NCBI GenBank assembly: GCA_029244805.1
Contig: JAQWQH010000091.1
Location: 1 to 38,852 of the forward strand
Reading direction: 5' to 3'
Length of the DNA: 38,852 bases
DNA from: Flavobacteriales bacterium
Lineage (GTDB): Bacteria > Bacteroidota > Bacteroidia > Flavobacteriales_D > Parvicellaceae
A program made the translations under genes and the position numbers. The stretch's first letter is position 1. Every line of letters begins with the position of its first letter. The notes beneath the pieces were generated by a model that saw only the letters and a list, made by a program, of their open reading frames with translations, ran no database searches and was not told the origin of the DNA. Shown piece after piece: positions 31,309 to 38,852 of the stretch.

Positions 31309-32225
31309 TTAATAGATTAAACATAGCGATTCTTGCAATAGTGATTCCATTTTTAGCAGCTTGTGGTGGTTCTGCGGAGTCAAAGGAGGTTACGAATAAT
31401 CTGCAAAAAGGTTTTTCAGAAATTGATAGATTAGAGCCAGAAAATAAAAAAATGACCAAGGTTATGATAAAGACTTCACAAGGTAACGTAGAAATTATAC
31501 TGTACAATGAAACGCCGAAGCACAAGGAAAATTTTATCAAATTGGTAAATGAAAATTTTTATGACAGTACCCTTTTCCATAGGGTTATTAAAGATTTTAT
31601 GATTCAAGGAGGAGATCCTAATTCTCGAGGAGCTGCTGCCGGAGTTGCCTTGGGAGAGGGAGGTCCAGGATATACAATAGTCGCAGAAATTCAGAATAAT
31701 CTGTATCACAAAAAAGGGGCGTTGTGTGCTGCAAGACAAGGAGATAATGTTAATCCCGAAAAAAGATCAAGTGGTTCTCAGTTTTATATTGTAACAGGTA
31801 AGACCTATCAAAAAGAGGAATTGGAACAAATGGAAGTCCAGCAAAATAGACAAAAAGAAAATGGATTGATGCAGGCGTTTATAAAAGCTCCAGAAAATGC
31901 AGCTTATATGGTTCGACTTCAAGAAGCTCAAGCGATAGGTAAAGACGCTGCCAAAAGAGCAGAAGCAGAAGCGGCAATCAATATTTTGGCTGAGGAAATA
32001 AAACCCCTAGCTTTGGCGGACTTTGTTCCCTTTAAATTTACAGAAGAACAGTCAAAAGATTACTCCACAATAGGTGGTACTCCATTTTTAGATAATGCAT
32101 ATACTGTTTTTGGAGAAGTAGTGAGTGGGATGGAGGTAATAAACGAGATTGGAAAAACAGCTACTGCACCTGGAGATAGACCTCTGGAGGATGTGGTTGT
32201 CTTGTCCATGGAAATAATTAAATAA
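31299..32225 (+). CDS. Cyclophilin-type peptidyl-prolyl isomerase, lipoprotein
   Basis: A 308-residue lipoprotein (signal ends at Cys22, FLAAC) with a cyclophilin domain. Marks are LFHRVIKDFMIQGGDPNSRG, the GSQFYIV strand and FGEVVSGMEVINEI near the end. Between GSQF and the last third there is an insertion of about 80 helical, Ala/Glu/Lys-rich residues, seen in related Bacteroidota proteins. It speeds prolyl cis-trans steps, probably in the periplasm, for envelope protein folding. pheS starts 8 bases after its stop, so the two may be co-transcribed. Confidence 0.9.
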   Translation: MIQINRLNIAILAIVIPFLAACGGSAESKEVTNNLQKGFSEIDRLEPENKKMTKVMIKTSQGNVEIILYNETPKHKENFIKLVNENFYDSTLFHRVIKDFMIQGGDPNSRGAAAGVALGEGGPGYTIVAEIQNNLYHKKGALCAARQGDNVNPEKRSSGSQFYIVTGKTYQKEELEQMEVQQNRQKENGLMQAFIKAPENAAYMVRLQEAQAIGKDAAKRAEAEAAINILAEEIKPLALADFVPFKFTEEQSKDYSTIGGTPFLDNAYTVFGEVVSGMEVINEIGKTATAPGDRPLEDVVVLSMEIIK

Positions 32226-32233
32226 AAGGATAC

Positions 32234-33247
32234 ATGTTGAGCAAGGTCGATCCAATAATGGATGAGGTTAATTCATTTAACTCTTCCGACCCAAATGAAA
32301 TCGAAGCGTTTAGAATAAAAATGCTTGGAAAAAAAGGATTAATAACCGATTTATTAGCGGAATTTCGCAATGTTCCTGTTGAACAGAAAAAGGAATTTGG
32401 ACAAAAAATTAATAAATTAAAGAAAACCACACAAGAAAAGATTGTTGCTCTAAAAGCAGGTGCTGGCGATTCTGAATCTACCAAAGGAAATCTTGATTTA
32501 AGCATGTCTGGAGAGCCTTTTGAAATTGGCGCAAGGCATCCATTGTCTGTTGTTCGCAAAGACATACTAGATGTTTTTACAAGAATTGGGTTTTCAATAT
32601 CTGAAGGCCCTGAAATAGAAGATGACTTTCATAATTTTACGGCTTTAAATTTTCCGGAAGAACATCCTGCAAGAGATATGCAGGACACTTTTTTTATTGA
32701 TAAAGATATTGCTCTTCGAACGCACACTTCTTCCGTTCAAGTAAGAGTAATGGAGTCTTCAAAGCCTCCAATTCGAACTATTTCTCCCGGAAGAGTATTT
32801 AGAAATGAAGCTATATCTGCGAGGGCGCATTGTATATTTCATCAAGTAGAAGGCTTATATATTGATAAAGATGTTTCATTTGCGGATTTAAAGCAAACAC
32901 TACTTTATTTTGCGAAGGAAATATTTGGGGAAGAAACTGAAATTAGACTGCGACCGTCTTATTTTCCCTTCACTGAGCCAAGTGCTGAGGTAGATGTGTC
33001 CTGCCAAATATGTTCTGGAAAAGGATGCAATGTTTGTAAAAATACGGGATATCTTGAGATTATGGGGTGTGGAATGGTTGATCCAAACGTTCTCGAAAAC
33101 TGCGGTATTGATAGTTCTTTATATTCTGGGTTTGCATTTGGAATGGGAATCGAAAGAATAGCCATGCTTAAGTATCAAGTAAACGATTTACGCCATTTTT
33201 TCGAAAATGATTTACGGTTCTTAAAACAGTTTAAATCAGCTCTCTAA
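32234..33247 (+). CDS. pheS: Phenylalanyl-tRNA synthetase alpha subunit
   Basis: A 337-residue class II synthetase catalytic subunit that charges tRNA-Phe with phenylalanine, as alpha2beta2 with PheT. The N-terminal coiled coil is at residues about 1-75. Motif 2 and catalytic-core marks are RTISPGRVFRNEAISARAHC (181-200), HQVEGLYID and FAFGMGIERIAMLKY (300-314). A CxxC-x4-CxxC cluster (Cys257, 260, 265, 268) sits in the insertion before EIMGCGMVDP, as in many non-proteobacterial PheS. The pheT gene is separate, at the right end and on the other strand. Confidence 0.96.
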   Translation: MLSKVDPIMDEVNSFNSSDPNEIEAFRIKMLGKKGLITDLLAEFRNVPVEQKKEFGQKINKLKKTTQEKIVALKAGAGDSESTKGNLDLSMSGEPFEIGARHPLSVVRKDILDVFTRIGFSISEGPEIEDDFHNFTALNFPEEHPARDMQDTFFIDKDIALRTHTSSVQVRVMESSKPPIRTISPGRVFRNEAISARAHCIFHQVEGLYIDKDVSFADLKQTLLYFAKEIFGEETEIRLRPSYFPFTEPSAEVDVSCQICSGKGCNVCKNTGYLEIMGCGMVDPNVLENCGIDSSLYSGFAFGMGIERIAMLKYQVNDLRHFFENDLRFLKQFKSAL

Positions 33248-33350
33248 GTTTTTTTATTCTATTACTGACTATTGGTTAATTCGTGAAAAGATCTGCAGCC
33301 ATTAGAATACATAGCTAAACCATCTGGCTGACATTTACTTCTTATCTATA

Positions 33351-35675
33351 TTATTGGACAATAAACTTATTCCAATTTCCATCAGAGTCTACAATGATAT
33401 AAGTCCCCGGATTTATTTGTTTGGTTAAAAAACGCGCTTCTGGCTTGTCTGTTTGATAAACTATTTCTCCGAGAAGGTTGTAGACCTTGAACATCATATT
33501 GTTTGACAAATACAAAACGTCGGATACAGGATTAGGATAGATGCTTAGCTTCTGATAATTCGATTCAACGATGTTGATTGTTGATAAATCTAAACTATGC
33601 GCATACAAACCAGTGCCGGTTCCAACCAAAAGGTCATCATAAAAAAGAACGTTAATATACGTTCCGACAGGATAATTATAGGCTACATTCCATGGATTAG
33701 AAAAGTCTACAGGGATAGTATGTATTTCCTCATTTATTGCCATAAAGATATACCCCTCGCCAAGTGTGATTGCACTTCCATAACCACCTGCCCAAGGACC
33801 GAAATAGGAACTCCATGTACCGGATGCTAAATCCTTAATCTGAACATTGTTGACAGGTAGGAGGCCAGGATCTGTATTCAAGAAAACAAGTGTATCTCGG
33901 GTGTTGTTGATTTGAATGTCCACCACGCCATCGGTTGCTCCATAAGATCCATCTCTTGCAAGAGACCAAACGCCGGTAATTAATTCAGCACGAAATAAAC
34001 CATATGCTCCTGAGGTAATAGGGTCTGATTCTAAACCTATATAAGCTACTACATTGCTGTTTTCCAGTGTAAATTCAATATCAAGAACATTAACATCTTG
34101 GCCGTTCACACTTGAGATAAGTAGTAATTGGTTCCATGATGCACCCGCATCTAAACTATAAAAACAACCACCTTTGTCTCCGTATTTACCGGTAAACCCC
34201 GCAACTATAACAGAAGAGTTATCTGGGGAAACTTCTATTGAAGTACAATGAGAGTTTATTGGACTAAAATTATAAGGAGCATTTTCCGGAGAAAATACCT
34301 GACTCCATAGTGTTCCAGAATTAGATGTTTTATAAATTCTTTGATTGCCTGCATAAATTACATTATCGTTATTAGGATCCATCCCGATCGCTTTATAAGG
34401 GGCTCCATCACCATTTGGAAAAATAGTCGAGCTCCAGGTCTCGGAAGGTGTATTATAGTCCATTACACTTCTGATTCCAGATTTCGAAGCAACCCAGCCT
34501 TTTGTAAACCCAGAGTTCATATCAATATCGTTTACTTGAACTGCCTCTAGACCTGTATTCCATCCAAAAATTGAATCCGATTGGAAAGTTGAATAACCCA
34601 TCCCTACATTGGTAGAATGATATTTTAAATCATTTATAATGTGATCGGCTTTTGTAACACCATCATTTGCTCGATTATAGTCGCCTATGTATTGGCTTCC
34701 TGGATTAACCCAATCACTCATAAAGCTAGTGTCTTTTAGAACAGCGTTGCCAAGAAAAAGATTTCTTTCAGTAGCAAGATCGTCAATAATTAGGTTACTC
34801 CCAACTACTCCTCCAACGAGTCCAGGAGTGTTAATAGGTGCATCAGCCCAAGAAGCCCCATTGGTATTACTCCAGGCAATGTGCCTATTTGCCGAACTAG
34901 GGTTACCAAGTGGCGGCTGCCCTGCTACATACCATGTGCCATTGTCTGCAAAACCATATGTCTGCCATTCAATGTTTGCTACTGAAGGAGCGGGGTTTAA
35001 AAAAGACAGTATGGGAGTCGAATTAGTCATAAGGTTTATAGGGTCATCAAATGATAACATGTGTGGACTAGCCCCCCTTTCAAAAAGACATAACTTATCA
35101 GTAGAAGAGTTAACAAGCATTTGAGGAGGGTCAAAGTATGTCTTTAGCAAAGATAATCCGTTGGTTGATACATAATTTCCAACTGAACTAATAGCGCCAA
35201 ATTCAAGTGTATCAAAACCACTCGGTAAAGGGCTGTTTTTTAACAAAAACATTGTATCCCCTACAATTAAAAATTCCTTAACCATGCTATCCACTGCCAC
35301 CGCAGATGATGAGGTGAAATCTGTCTGATAAACATAGCTTTGATGTAAAAAAAAGATAGAATTACTTGTTTCATGAATTTCAATATTACCAACCCCATCA
35401 CCATAACCATCGTCAATATCAGCGCTTGGAAGAGCTGTCCAATCTAAATTTGTTAAACTACCTATTCCCCCTCCTCTGTAAGCTTTAGAGAAAAAAATGG
35501 AATTAGGACTTTCTGTACTCACGACCACATAAACGGAGTCTGTATCAAATGACCAAGTTTCTATATCGCCAACTGTTCCTCCATAAACTGCTTGCGCAAC
35601 AGGGGCTGTTAGCGTCTGGGCATTCATTTGAGATGCAACAACAAAAAAGACAAATAAAGTAGATAAAGTTTTCAT
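33351..35675 (-). CDS. T9SS-secreted beta-propeller (Asp-box-like) protein
   Basis: A 774-residue exported protein with a signal peptide (MKTLSTLFVFFVVASQMNAQ; cleavage after residue 19 or 20). The middle is a sialidase/sortilin-like beta-propeller with Asp-box-like turns (SNTNGASWAD, YKTSNSGTLWSQV, YSLDAGASWNQL). The last 75 residues are a type A sorting domain of the type IX secretion system: LSIYPNPVSDVLYLSN, then KVYNLLGEIVYQ, TKQINPGTYIIV and a final KFIVQ. It is therefore likely delivered to the cell surface or medium. It has no neighbouring degradative genes, and the substrate or role is unknown. Confidence 0.87.
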   Translation of the reverse strand: MKTLSTLFVFFVVASQMNAQTLTAPVAQAVYGGTVGDIETWSFDTDSVYVVVSTESPNSIFFSKAYRGGGIGSLTNLDWTALPSADIDDGYGDGVGNIEIHETSNSIFFLHQSYVYQTDFTSSSAVAVDSMVKEFLIVGDTMFLLKNSPLPSGFDTLEFGAISSVGNYVSTNGLSLLKTYFDPPQMLVNSSTDKLCLFERGASPHMLSFDDPINLMTNSTPILSFLNPAPSVANIEWQTYGFADNGTWYVAGQPPLGNPSSANRHIAWSNTNGASWADAPINTPGLVGGVVGSNLIIDDLATERNLFLGNAVLKDTSFMSDWVNPGSQYIGDYNRANDGVTKADHIINDLKYHSTNVGMGYSTFQSDSIFGWNTGLEAVQVNDIDMNSGFTKGWVASKSGIRSVMDYNTPSETWSSTIFPNGDGAPYKAIGMDPNNDNVIYAGNQRIYKTSNSGTLWSQVFSPENAPYNFSPINSHCTSIEVSPDNSSVIVAGFTGKYGDKGGCFYSLDAGASWNQLLLISSVNGQDVNVLDIEFTLENSNVVAYIGLESDPITSGAYGLFRAELITGVWSLARDGSYGATDGVVDIQINNTRDTLVFLNTDPGLLPVNNVQIKDLASGTWSSYFGPWAGGYGSAITLGEGYIFMAINEEIHTIPVDFSNPWNVAYNYPVGTYINVLFYDDLLVGTGTGLYAHSLDLSTINIVESNYQKLSIYPNPVSDVLYLSNNMMFKVYNLLGEIVYQTDKPEARFLTKQINPGTYIIVDSDGNWNKFIVQ

Positions 35676-35722
35676 AATAAAGTGCTTAGTGGCACGAAAT
35701 ATAGAATAAACCCAAATAAAAA

Positions 35723-35730
35723 CAAAGTTA
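35723..35730 (-). promoter_or_regulatory. Candidate -7 element for the T9SS protein gene
   Basis: The minus strand reads TAACTTTG here, an exact TAnnTTTG match about 48 bases before the start codon at 35675. No TTG at a suitable -33 spacing is seen. The 113-base gap is shared with the divergent CAP gene, for which only a weak GAGATTTG (35768-35775) is visible. Confidence 0.35.
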
Positions 35731-35788
35731 ATTTCTAAGCAAAAAAATCTATCTGAAACAAAGTTTTGAGATTTGAGTAGAATAGCGC

Positions 35789-36439
35789 ATGAAATACAGC
35801 GTATATATTTTTATGTTTTTAGCATCATTTAGCTGTCCAGCGCAAAATTATTATTCAACAAGTTCAATGAAATTTTTCGAAACAGGCTTGGCAAAAGACA
35901 CAGCTAAATTAGAATCCTTAAATATGGAATTGCTTCAGGCTGCAATATTCCATGCAACGAATTTGGAACGACCAAAAAAAAGGCAGTTTAAATACGGTAA
36001 AAACCTTGAAAAAGGAGCTTCTTTTCATTCGACAGAAATGGAAGCAAAAGGGTTTTTTAGTCACATAAACAGAAAGAACAAAAAGTATAAAACACCTTTT
36101 GATAGAGCGGAAAAGTTTAAAGCCAAGTACACAGTGGTAGGAGAAAATATCTTGGAAGAAATTGCTCTTGACTATAAAGATAATAGTGTGTATGATTCGG
36201 AACTAGAAAATGGCGTTTATGTTTTTTACCACCACAAGAATGGGGAAATAGTTAGGGAGCTAACGTATGAAGAACTTGCAGTTAAGATGGTTGATTCTTG
36301 GATGAAATCTCCAGGACACAAAGCAAATATTTTGAGCAAAGCCTACACGCACTTAGGTGTTGGAGTGGCAATAAAGAAAAACCCATACGCAACGGATGAT
36401 TTGCCAAGGGTATTTGCTACACAGCTTTTTGGTGGGTAA
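35789..36439 (+). CDS. CAP-domain (SCP/PR-1-like) exported protein
   Basis: A 216-residue protein with a signal peptide (residues about 1-19; Cys16 could instead be a lipoprotein cysteine, FSCPAQ) and one CAP domain. Marks are LEKGASFHSTEMEAKGFFSH, YTVVGENIL and MVDSWMKSPGHKANILSKAY. The cavity residues His80, His92, Glu119 and His177 are all present. Compared with the CAP protein at 16058, it has an insertion between GEN and the SWMKSPGH helix, and few cysteines, so the two are old paralogues and not recent copies. Its stop lies one base before the end of the convergent acyltransferase gene. Confidence 0.87.
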   Translation: MKYSVYIFMFLASFSCPAQNYYSTSSMKFFETGLAKDTAKLESLNMELLQAAIFHATNLERPKKRQFKYGKNLEKGASFHSTEMEAKGFFSHINRKNKKYKTPFDRAEKFKAKYTVVGENILEEIALDYKDNSVYDSELENGVYVFYHHKNGEIVRELTYEELAVKMVDSWMKSPGHKANILSKAYTHLGVGVAIKKNPYATDDLPRVFATQLFGG

Positions 36440-36440
36440 T

Positions 36441-37772
36441 CTAGATTTCATATAATTTATCTAAAACACTTTTTATTTCAGCGTGTATCTCTTTGAGAAT
36501 TAAAAACCTTCCATCACTGTTTTTCGAGAGCTTGTTATACATTATTTTCCCTTTTGTTTTAAGAAGAGTAATCCAGTAATAATAACTAAATAATGCAGAA
36601 ATTATTAATGATCCAAAGTAGTATAACCAAATATAATGGCTAGTGAAAATTGCTACTAATCCAATTTGAATTCCCCAAAACAGCCAAAATAGAAGAACTC
36701 CCAAGGCCATTTTAATCGAACTGTGAAAATGTATATCCTTAACTTTTTTATCGACAAAAATTGCTGGCAATCGATAAGGTAAGTAATTATTAAGCACACC
36801 ATAAATATGCAACGGTGCTCCTAAGATTAAAAACAAAATAGGAAGTAATATGCTTTGTTTTTCTTTTCTAAATAACCAAGCTTTCAGGTTTAGCTTTTGA
36901 ATTCCATTCGTAAAGCTTTCTCTACTTTGTTTTAGTAGTTCCGCTTCTTCTGGATTGTTTTTTATCCAGCTTTCTATCTTCGAGATATACCCTTTTTGAC
37001 AATTAAATTCATCTATTATTTCACTTCCTTTTCGATTTTCATGCTGGTTAATTTCTTCACTATAATCAAACATTATTTCATGAATTGTATCGTAATATTC
37101 GTTGTTTTGAATATCAATCATTAAGTCACTCATGCTGCGACTTAACTTATTTTTCATATTGTTAAGTGTAGTTCCGTCTTCAACTTTAAAGGCTTCTGTA
37201 TAATCTTGAATTTTGATTGGCTTTCCAAAATTAATAAGCATTTTGGCCCCCATATTGATAGTGTCGCTATAGTATAGCCCAACAGGAACAATATGCACAT
37301 CCAAGCCTTTGTATTTGTTTTCTGCACCTAAACCCATTCTGAAAACCCCTTTTTGAAGCGGTCTTAACTTTTTTTGCTTTCCTTGATTTCCTTCTGCAAA
37401 GATTAAGATGGGTTTTTTCTCATTTAACAAGTCAAAACACTTGTCAAAAACAGCCTCATTTTTTTGAACAGTATTCCCTCCATCTCTTTGCCTATATATG
37501 GGCATCATATTTATGGACCATAACAATTTTGCTACAGATTTTTTTTTAAAAATATCTGCGCGAACCATATAGTACAATGGTTTGTTTAATTGGATTCCAA
37601 TTAGTGTAGGGTCCAAAAAAGCATTTTGGTGATTAGCTGCAAAGAGAATAGGTTTGTTTTTTGGAATATTCTCTAATCCAACAACTTGATGTTTTTTGTA
37701 AAATGTTCGTGCCCCTATAGTTACTAGAGTATATCCAAAAAGATACAGAGGAGTCCAATCTTTAATTCTCAT
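36441..37772 (-). CDS. PlsC-like phospholipid acyltransferase
   Basis: A 443-residue membrane-bound acyltransferase of the glycerol-3-phosphate/lysophosphatidate type. The catalytic motif is NHQNAFLD (His48 and Asp54). The usual FPEGTR motif is FAEGNQGK (125-132). Substrate motif VPVGLYY follows. The C-terminal third (about residues 310-405) has about four hydrophobic membrane segments. This longer form with a membrane tail is common in Bacteroidota. The gene starts two bases after pheT ends, so it is probably the downstream member of a pheT operon. The acyl acceptor is not certain. Confidence 0.87.
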   Translation of the reverse strand: MRIKDWTPLYLFGYTLVTIGARTFYKKHQVVGLENIPKNKPILFAANHQNAFLDPTLIGIQLNKPLYYMVRADIFKKKSVAKLLWSINMMPIYRQRDGGNTVQKNEAVFDKCFDLLNEKKPILIFAEGNQGKQKKLRPLQKGVFRMGLGAENKYKGLDVHIVPVGLYYSDTINMGAKMLINFGKPIKIQDYTEAFKVEDGTTLNNMKNKLSRSMSDLMIDIQNNEYYDTIHEIMFDYSEEINQHENRKGSEIIDEFNCQKGYISKIESWIKNNPEEAELLKQSRESFTNGIQKLNLKAWLFRKEKQSILLPILFLILGAPLHIYGVLNNYLPYRLPAIFVDKKVKDIHFHSSIKMALGVLLFWLFWGIQIGLVAIFTSHYIWLYYFGSLIISALFSYYYWITLLKTKGKIMYNKLSKNSDGRFLILKEIHAEIKSVLDKLYEI

Positions 37773-37774
37773 AT

Positions 37775-38852
37775 CTATCGAAGTTCAGCCTCTAGTTTTT
37801 CTGTCAGAGATAGCTGAATTTTACTCATTACACCGTCAATTTCTTTATCCTGGAGCGTTTTGTTTTTGTCTTGTAAAGCAAAGCGAACGGCATAAGACTT
37901 TTTCCCTTTCTCCATATTCTTTCCCTTGTAGACGTCAAAAAGGCTAACCTCTTTTAGCAATTCACTATTACAACTTTTCGCTATTGAGACAATTTCAGAA
38001 AATTTTATTTTCTCATTTAACAACAGAGACAAGTCTCTTTTTACACCTGGAAATTTCTCTAACTCCTTAAATTTTACCAACGTATTGGCAGCAATATTCA
38101 ACAAAGAATCCCAATTGAATTCGGCATAAAAAACATCTTCGTTAAGTCCGAAATGTTTTTTAAGATCAGTTCTAATCCAACCAAAATCGACTACCTTCTT
38201 TTTTCCTATCTTGTAGGAAAGGCCATCTTCCAATAAGTCGTTTTTCGTTACCGAAGCCTTATGTTTTCCTCCGCCAATCTTATTCAATAAAGTTTCTACC
38301 ATTCCCTTTAATGTGAAAAATGAAACGTCATTTGCGCTTCCATTCCATAATTCTTTTGTCTTTCTGCCGGTTAGAAATAGCCCTAACTGACTACTTTCTG
38401 AAAATCCGGTAGGAAATTTTTGATAAACTTTTCCAAACTCAAATAGTTTAACCGAATCACTTCCATGGTTTTGATTCAATCGCAAAGCTTCCAAGCCATT
38501 AAACAATAATGATTGCCGCAATACACTTAAATCACTACTTAAAGGATTTAGCATTGCTACATTAAATTCGGCTTGAATATTTGTGGTGTTCGCTAAATCA
38601 ACATAACTTTCTTTTGTCAAGGAATTTGACATGGCTTCGTTTAATCCAAACGAAATTAGCATGTCGCTCACCATGTTCTGCATTTTTTCCTTATCAACTT
38701 TTGGTCGACTGGTAATAGAACTGTTAAGTTTTTCGGGAATAGGAACATTGTTGAAGCCATAAATCCTCAATACTTCCTCAGCGACATCTACCTCTCTTAA
38801 AACATCTACTCGATAAGAAGGAACTTGAATTTTTAATTCTGCACCTTCTTTG
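37775..38852 (-). CDS. pheT: Phenylalanyl-tRNA synthetase beta subunit, C-terminal part
   Basis: The last 358 codons of pheT; the gene continues past the right edge of the window and has no start here. PSYRVDVLREVDVAEEVLRI (in the B5 domain), RIYGFNNVP, a catalytic-like core (SDLSVLRQSLLFNGLEALRLN, split over about 21 residues) and the C-terminal anticodon-binding FDX-ACB domain (FPGVKRDLSLLL, SLFDVYKG, GKKSYAVRFALQ) are visible. It partners with PheS in charging tRNA-Phe. It overlaps no other gene, and the acyltransferase follows two bases later. An internal TTG at 38770 is not its start. Confidence 0.94.
   Translation of the reverse strand, partial: KEGAELKIQVPSYRVDVLREVDVAEEVLRIYGFNNVPIPEKLNSSITSRPKVDKEKMQNMVSDMLISFGLNEAMSNSLTKESYVDLANTTNIQAEFNVAMLNPLSSDLSVLRQSLLFNGLEALRLNQNHGSDSVKLFEFGKVYQKFPTGFSESSQLGLFLTGRKTKELWNGSANDVSFFTLKGMVETLLNKIGGGKHKASVTKNDLLEDGLSYKIGKKKVVDFGWIRTDLKKHFGLNEDVFYAEFNWDSLLNIAANTLVKFKELEKFPGVKRDLSLLLNEKIKFSEIVSIAKSCNSELLKEVSLFDVYKGKNMEKGKKSYAVRFALQDKNKTLQDKEIDGVMSKIQLSLTEKLEAELR

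Noticed and set aside
33001-33056. Four-Cys cluster of PheS as a novelty
   Set aside because: Similar clusters occur in many non-proteobacterial PheS proteins, so it is normal variation.
33248-33350. Inverted repeat CAGCCA/TGGCTG (33296-33330) as a terminator between pheS and the T9SS gene
   Set aside because: Only 6 bp with a 23-base loop and no T-run; not distinguishable from chance.
34687-35124. 145-codon plus-strand frame inside the T9SS protein gene
   Set aside because: It is antisense to a long gene with clear signal peptide and sorting domain; its residue composition is unlike a real protein.
1-38852. CRISPR arrays, tRNA or rRNA genes, insertion sequences, rhodopsin or carotenoid cleavage genes
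   Set aside because: I looked for repeats, tRNA-like cloverleaf segments, transposase or integrase motifs and a rhodopsin/blh pair and found none.

Overview
The window is AT-rich DNA (roughly one-third G+C) from a member of the Bacteroidota, most likely a flavobacterium. The signs are: promoters of the TAnnTTTG (-7) type, leaders without Shine-Dalgarno sequences, a type IX secretion (T9SS) C-terminal domain, many lipoproteins, families largely confined to this phylum (DUF4271, DUF4292, DUF2452), and a flavobacterial carotenoid locus. No rRNA, tRNA, CRISPR array, integrase or transposase is visible. No gene-free stretch exceeds 300 bases.

Positions 1-11.8 kb form a light/pigment island. A short plus-strand operon (SDR-like protein with a missing catalytic tyrosine, flavin reductase-DUF2452 fusion, small conserved helical protein) is followed by a 237-base control region carrying four TTACCTTT(T)G repeats. 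Next comes a CarH/LitR-type MerR regulator with intact adenosylcobalamin-binding residues. It leads an overlapping plus-strand operon: crtI, crtB, an unrecognised exported protein, crtZ. Facing it is an overlapping minus-strand operon crtD-cruF-crtY. Beyond it lie a zinc-ribbon methyltransferase (+) and a CrtA-family oxygenase (-). Together the enzymes predict a monocyclic carotenoid with a 3-hydroxy-beta ring at one end and a 1'-hydroxy-3',4'-didehydro, probably 2'-hydroxylated end at the other (myxol or saproxanthin type), possibly O-methylated. GGPP synthase and a ketolase are not in the window.

Positions 11.8-22 kb hold housekeeping and envelope genes: a lipoprotein M1 aminopeptidase (-), a biotin carboxyl carrier protein, a YceI-like lipoprotein ended by a clear terminator, a CAP-domain protein, DUF4271-hemD, rnpA, an S41 C-terminal processing protease, and an O-antigen ligase-like gene broken by a one-base frameshift. 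A hairpin-bounded pair of small genes (an orphan and a stand-alone HIRAN protein) follows.

Positions 22.7-29.5 kb are a six-gene minus-strand envelope operon (transcribed order: flippase, dut, sugar nucleotidyltransferase, TPR lipoprotein, DUF4292 lipoprotein, EnvC-like factor). The last part holds enoyl-CoA hydratase, a small conserved protein, a lipoprotein, a cyclophilin lipoprotein, pheS, a T9SS-secreted beta-propeller protein, a second CAP protein, a PlsC-like acyltransferase, and the C-terminal part of pheT running off the right edge.

The most interesting signals are: the regulated light/pigment island with its unassigned members (fusion reductase, Tyr-less SDR, exported protein between crtB and crtZ, methyltransferase beside crtD/crtA); the repeated motif in the regulator's promoter; and two genes each one base short in a homopolymer run (15135-15139 and 21495-21499).
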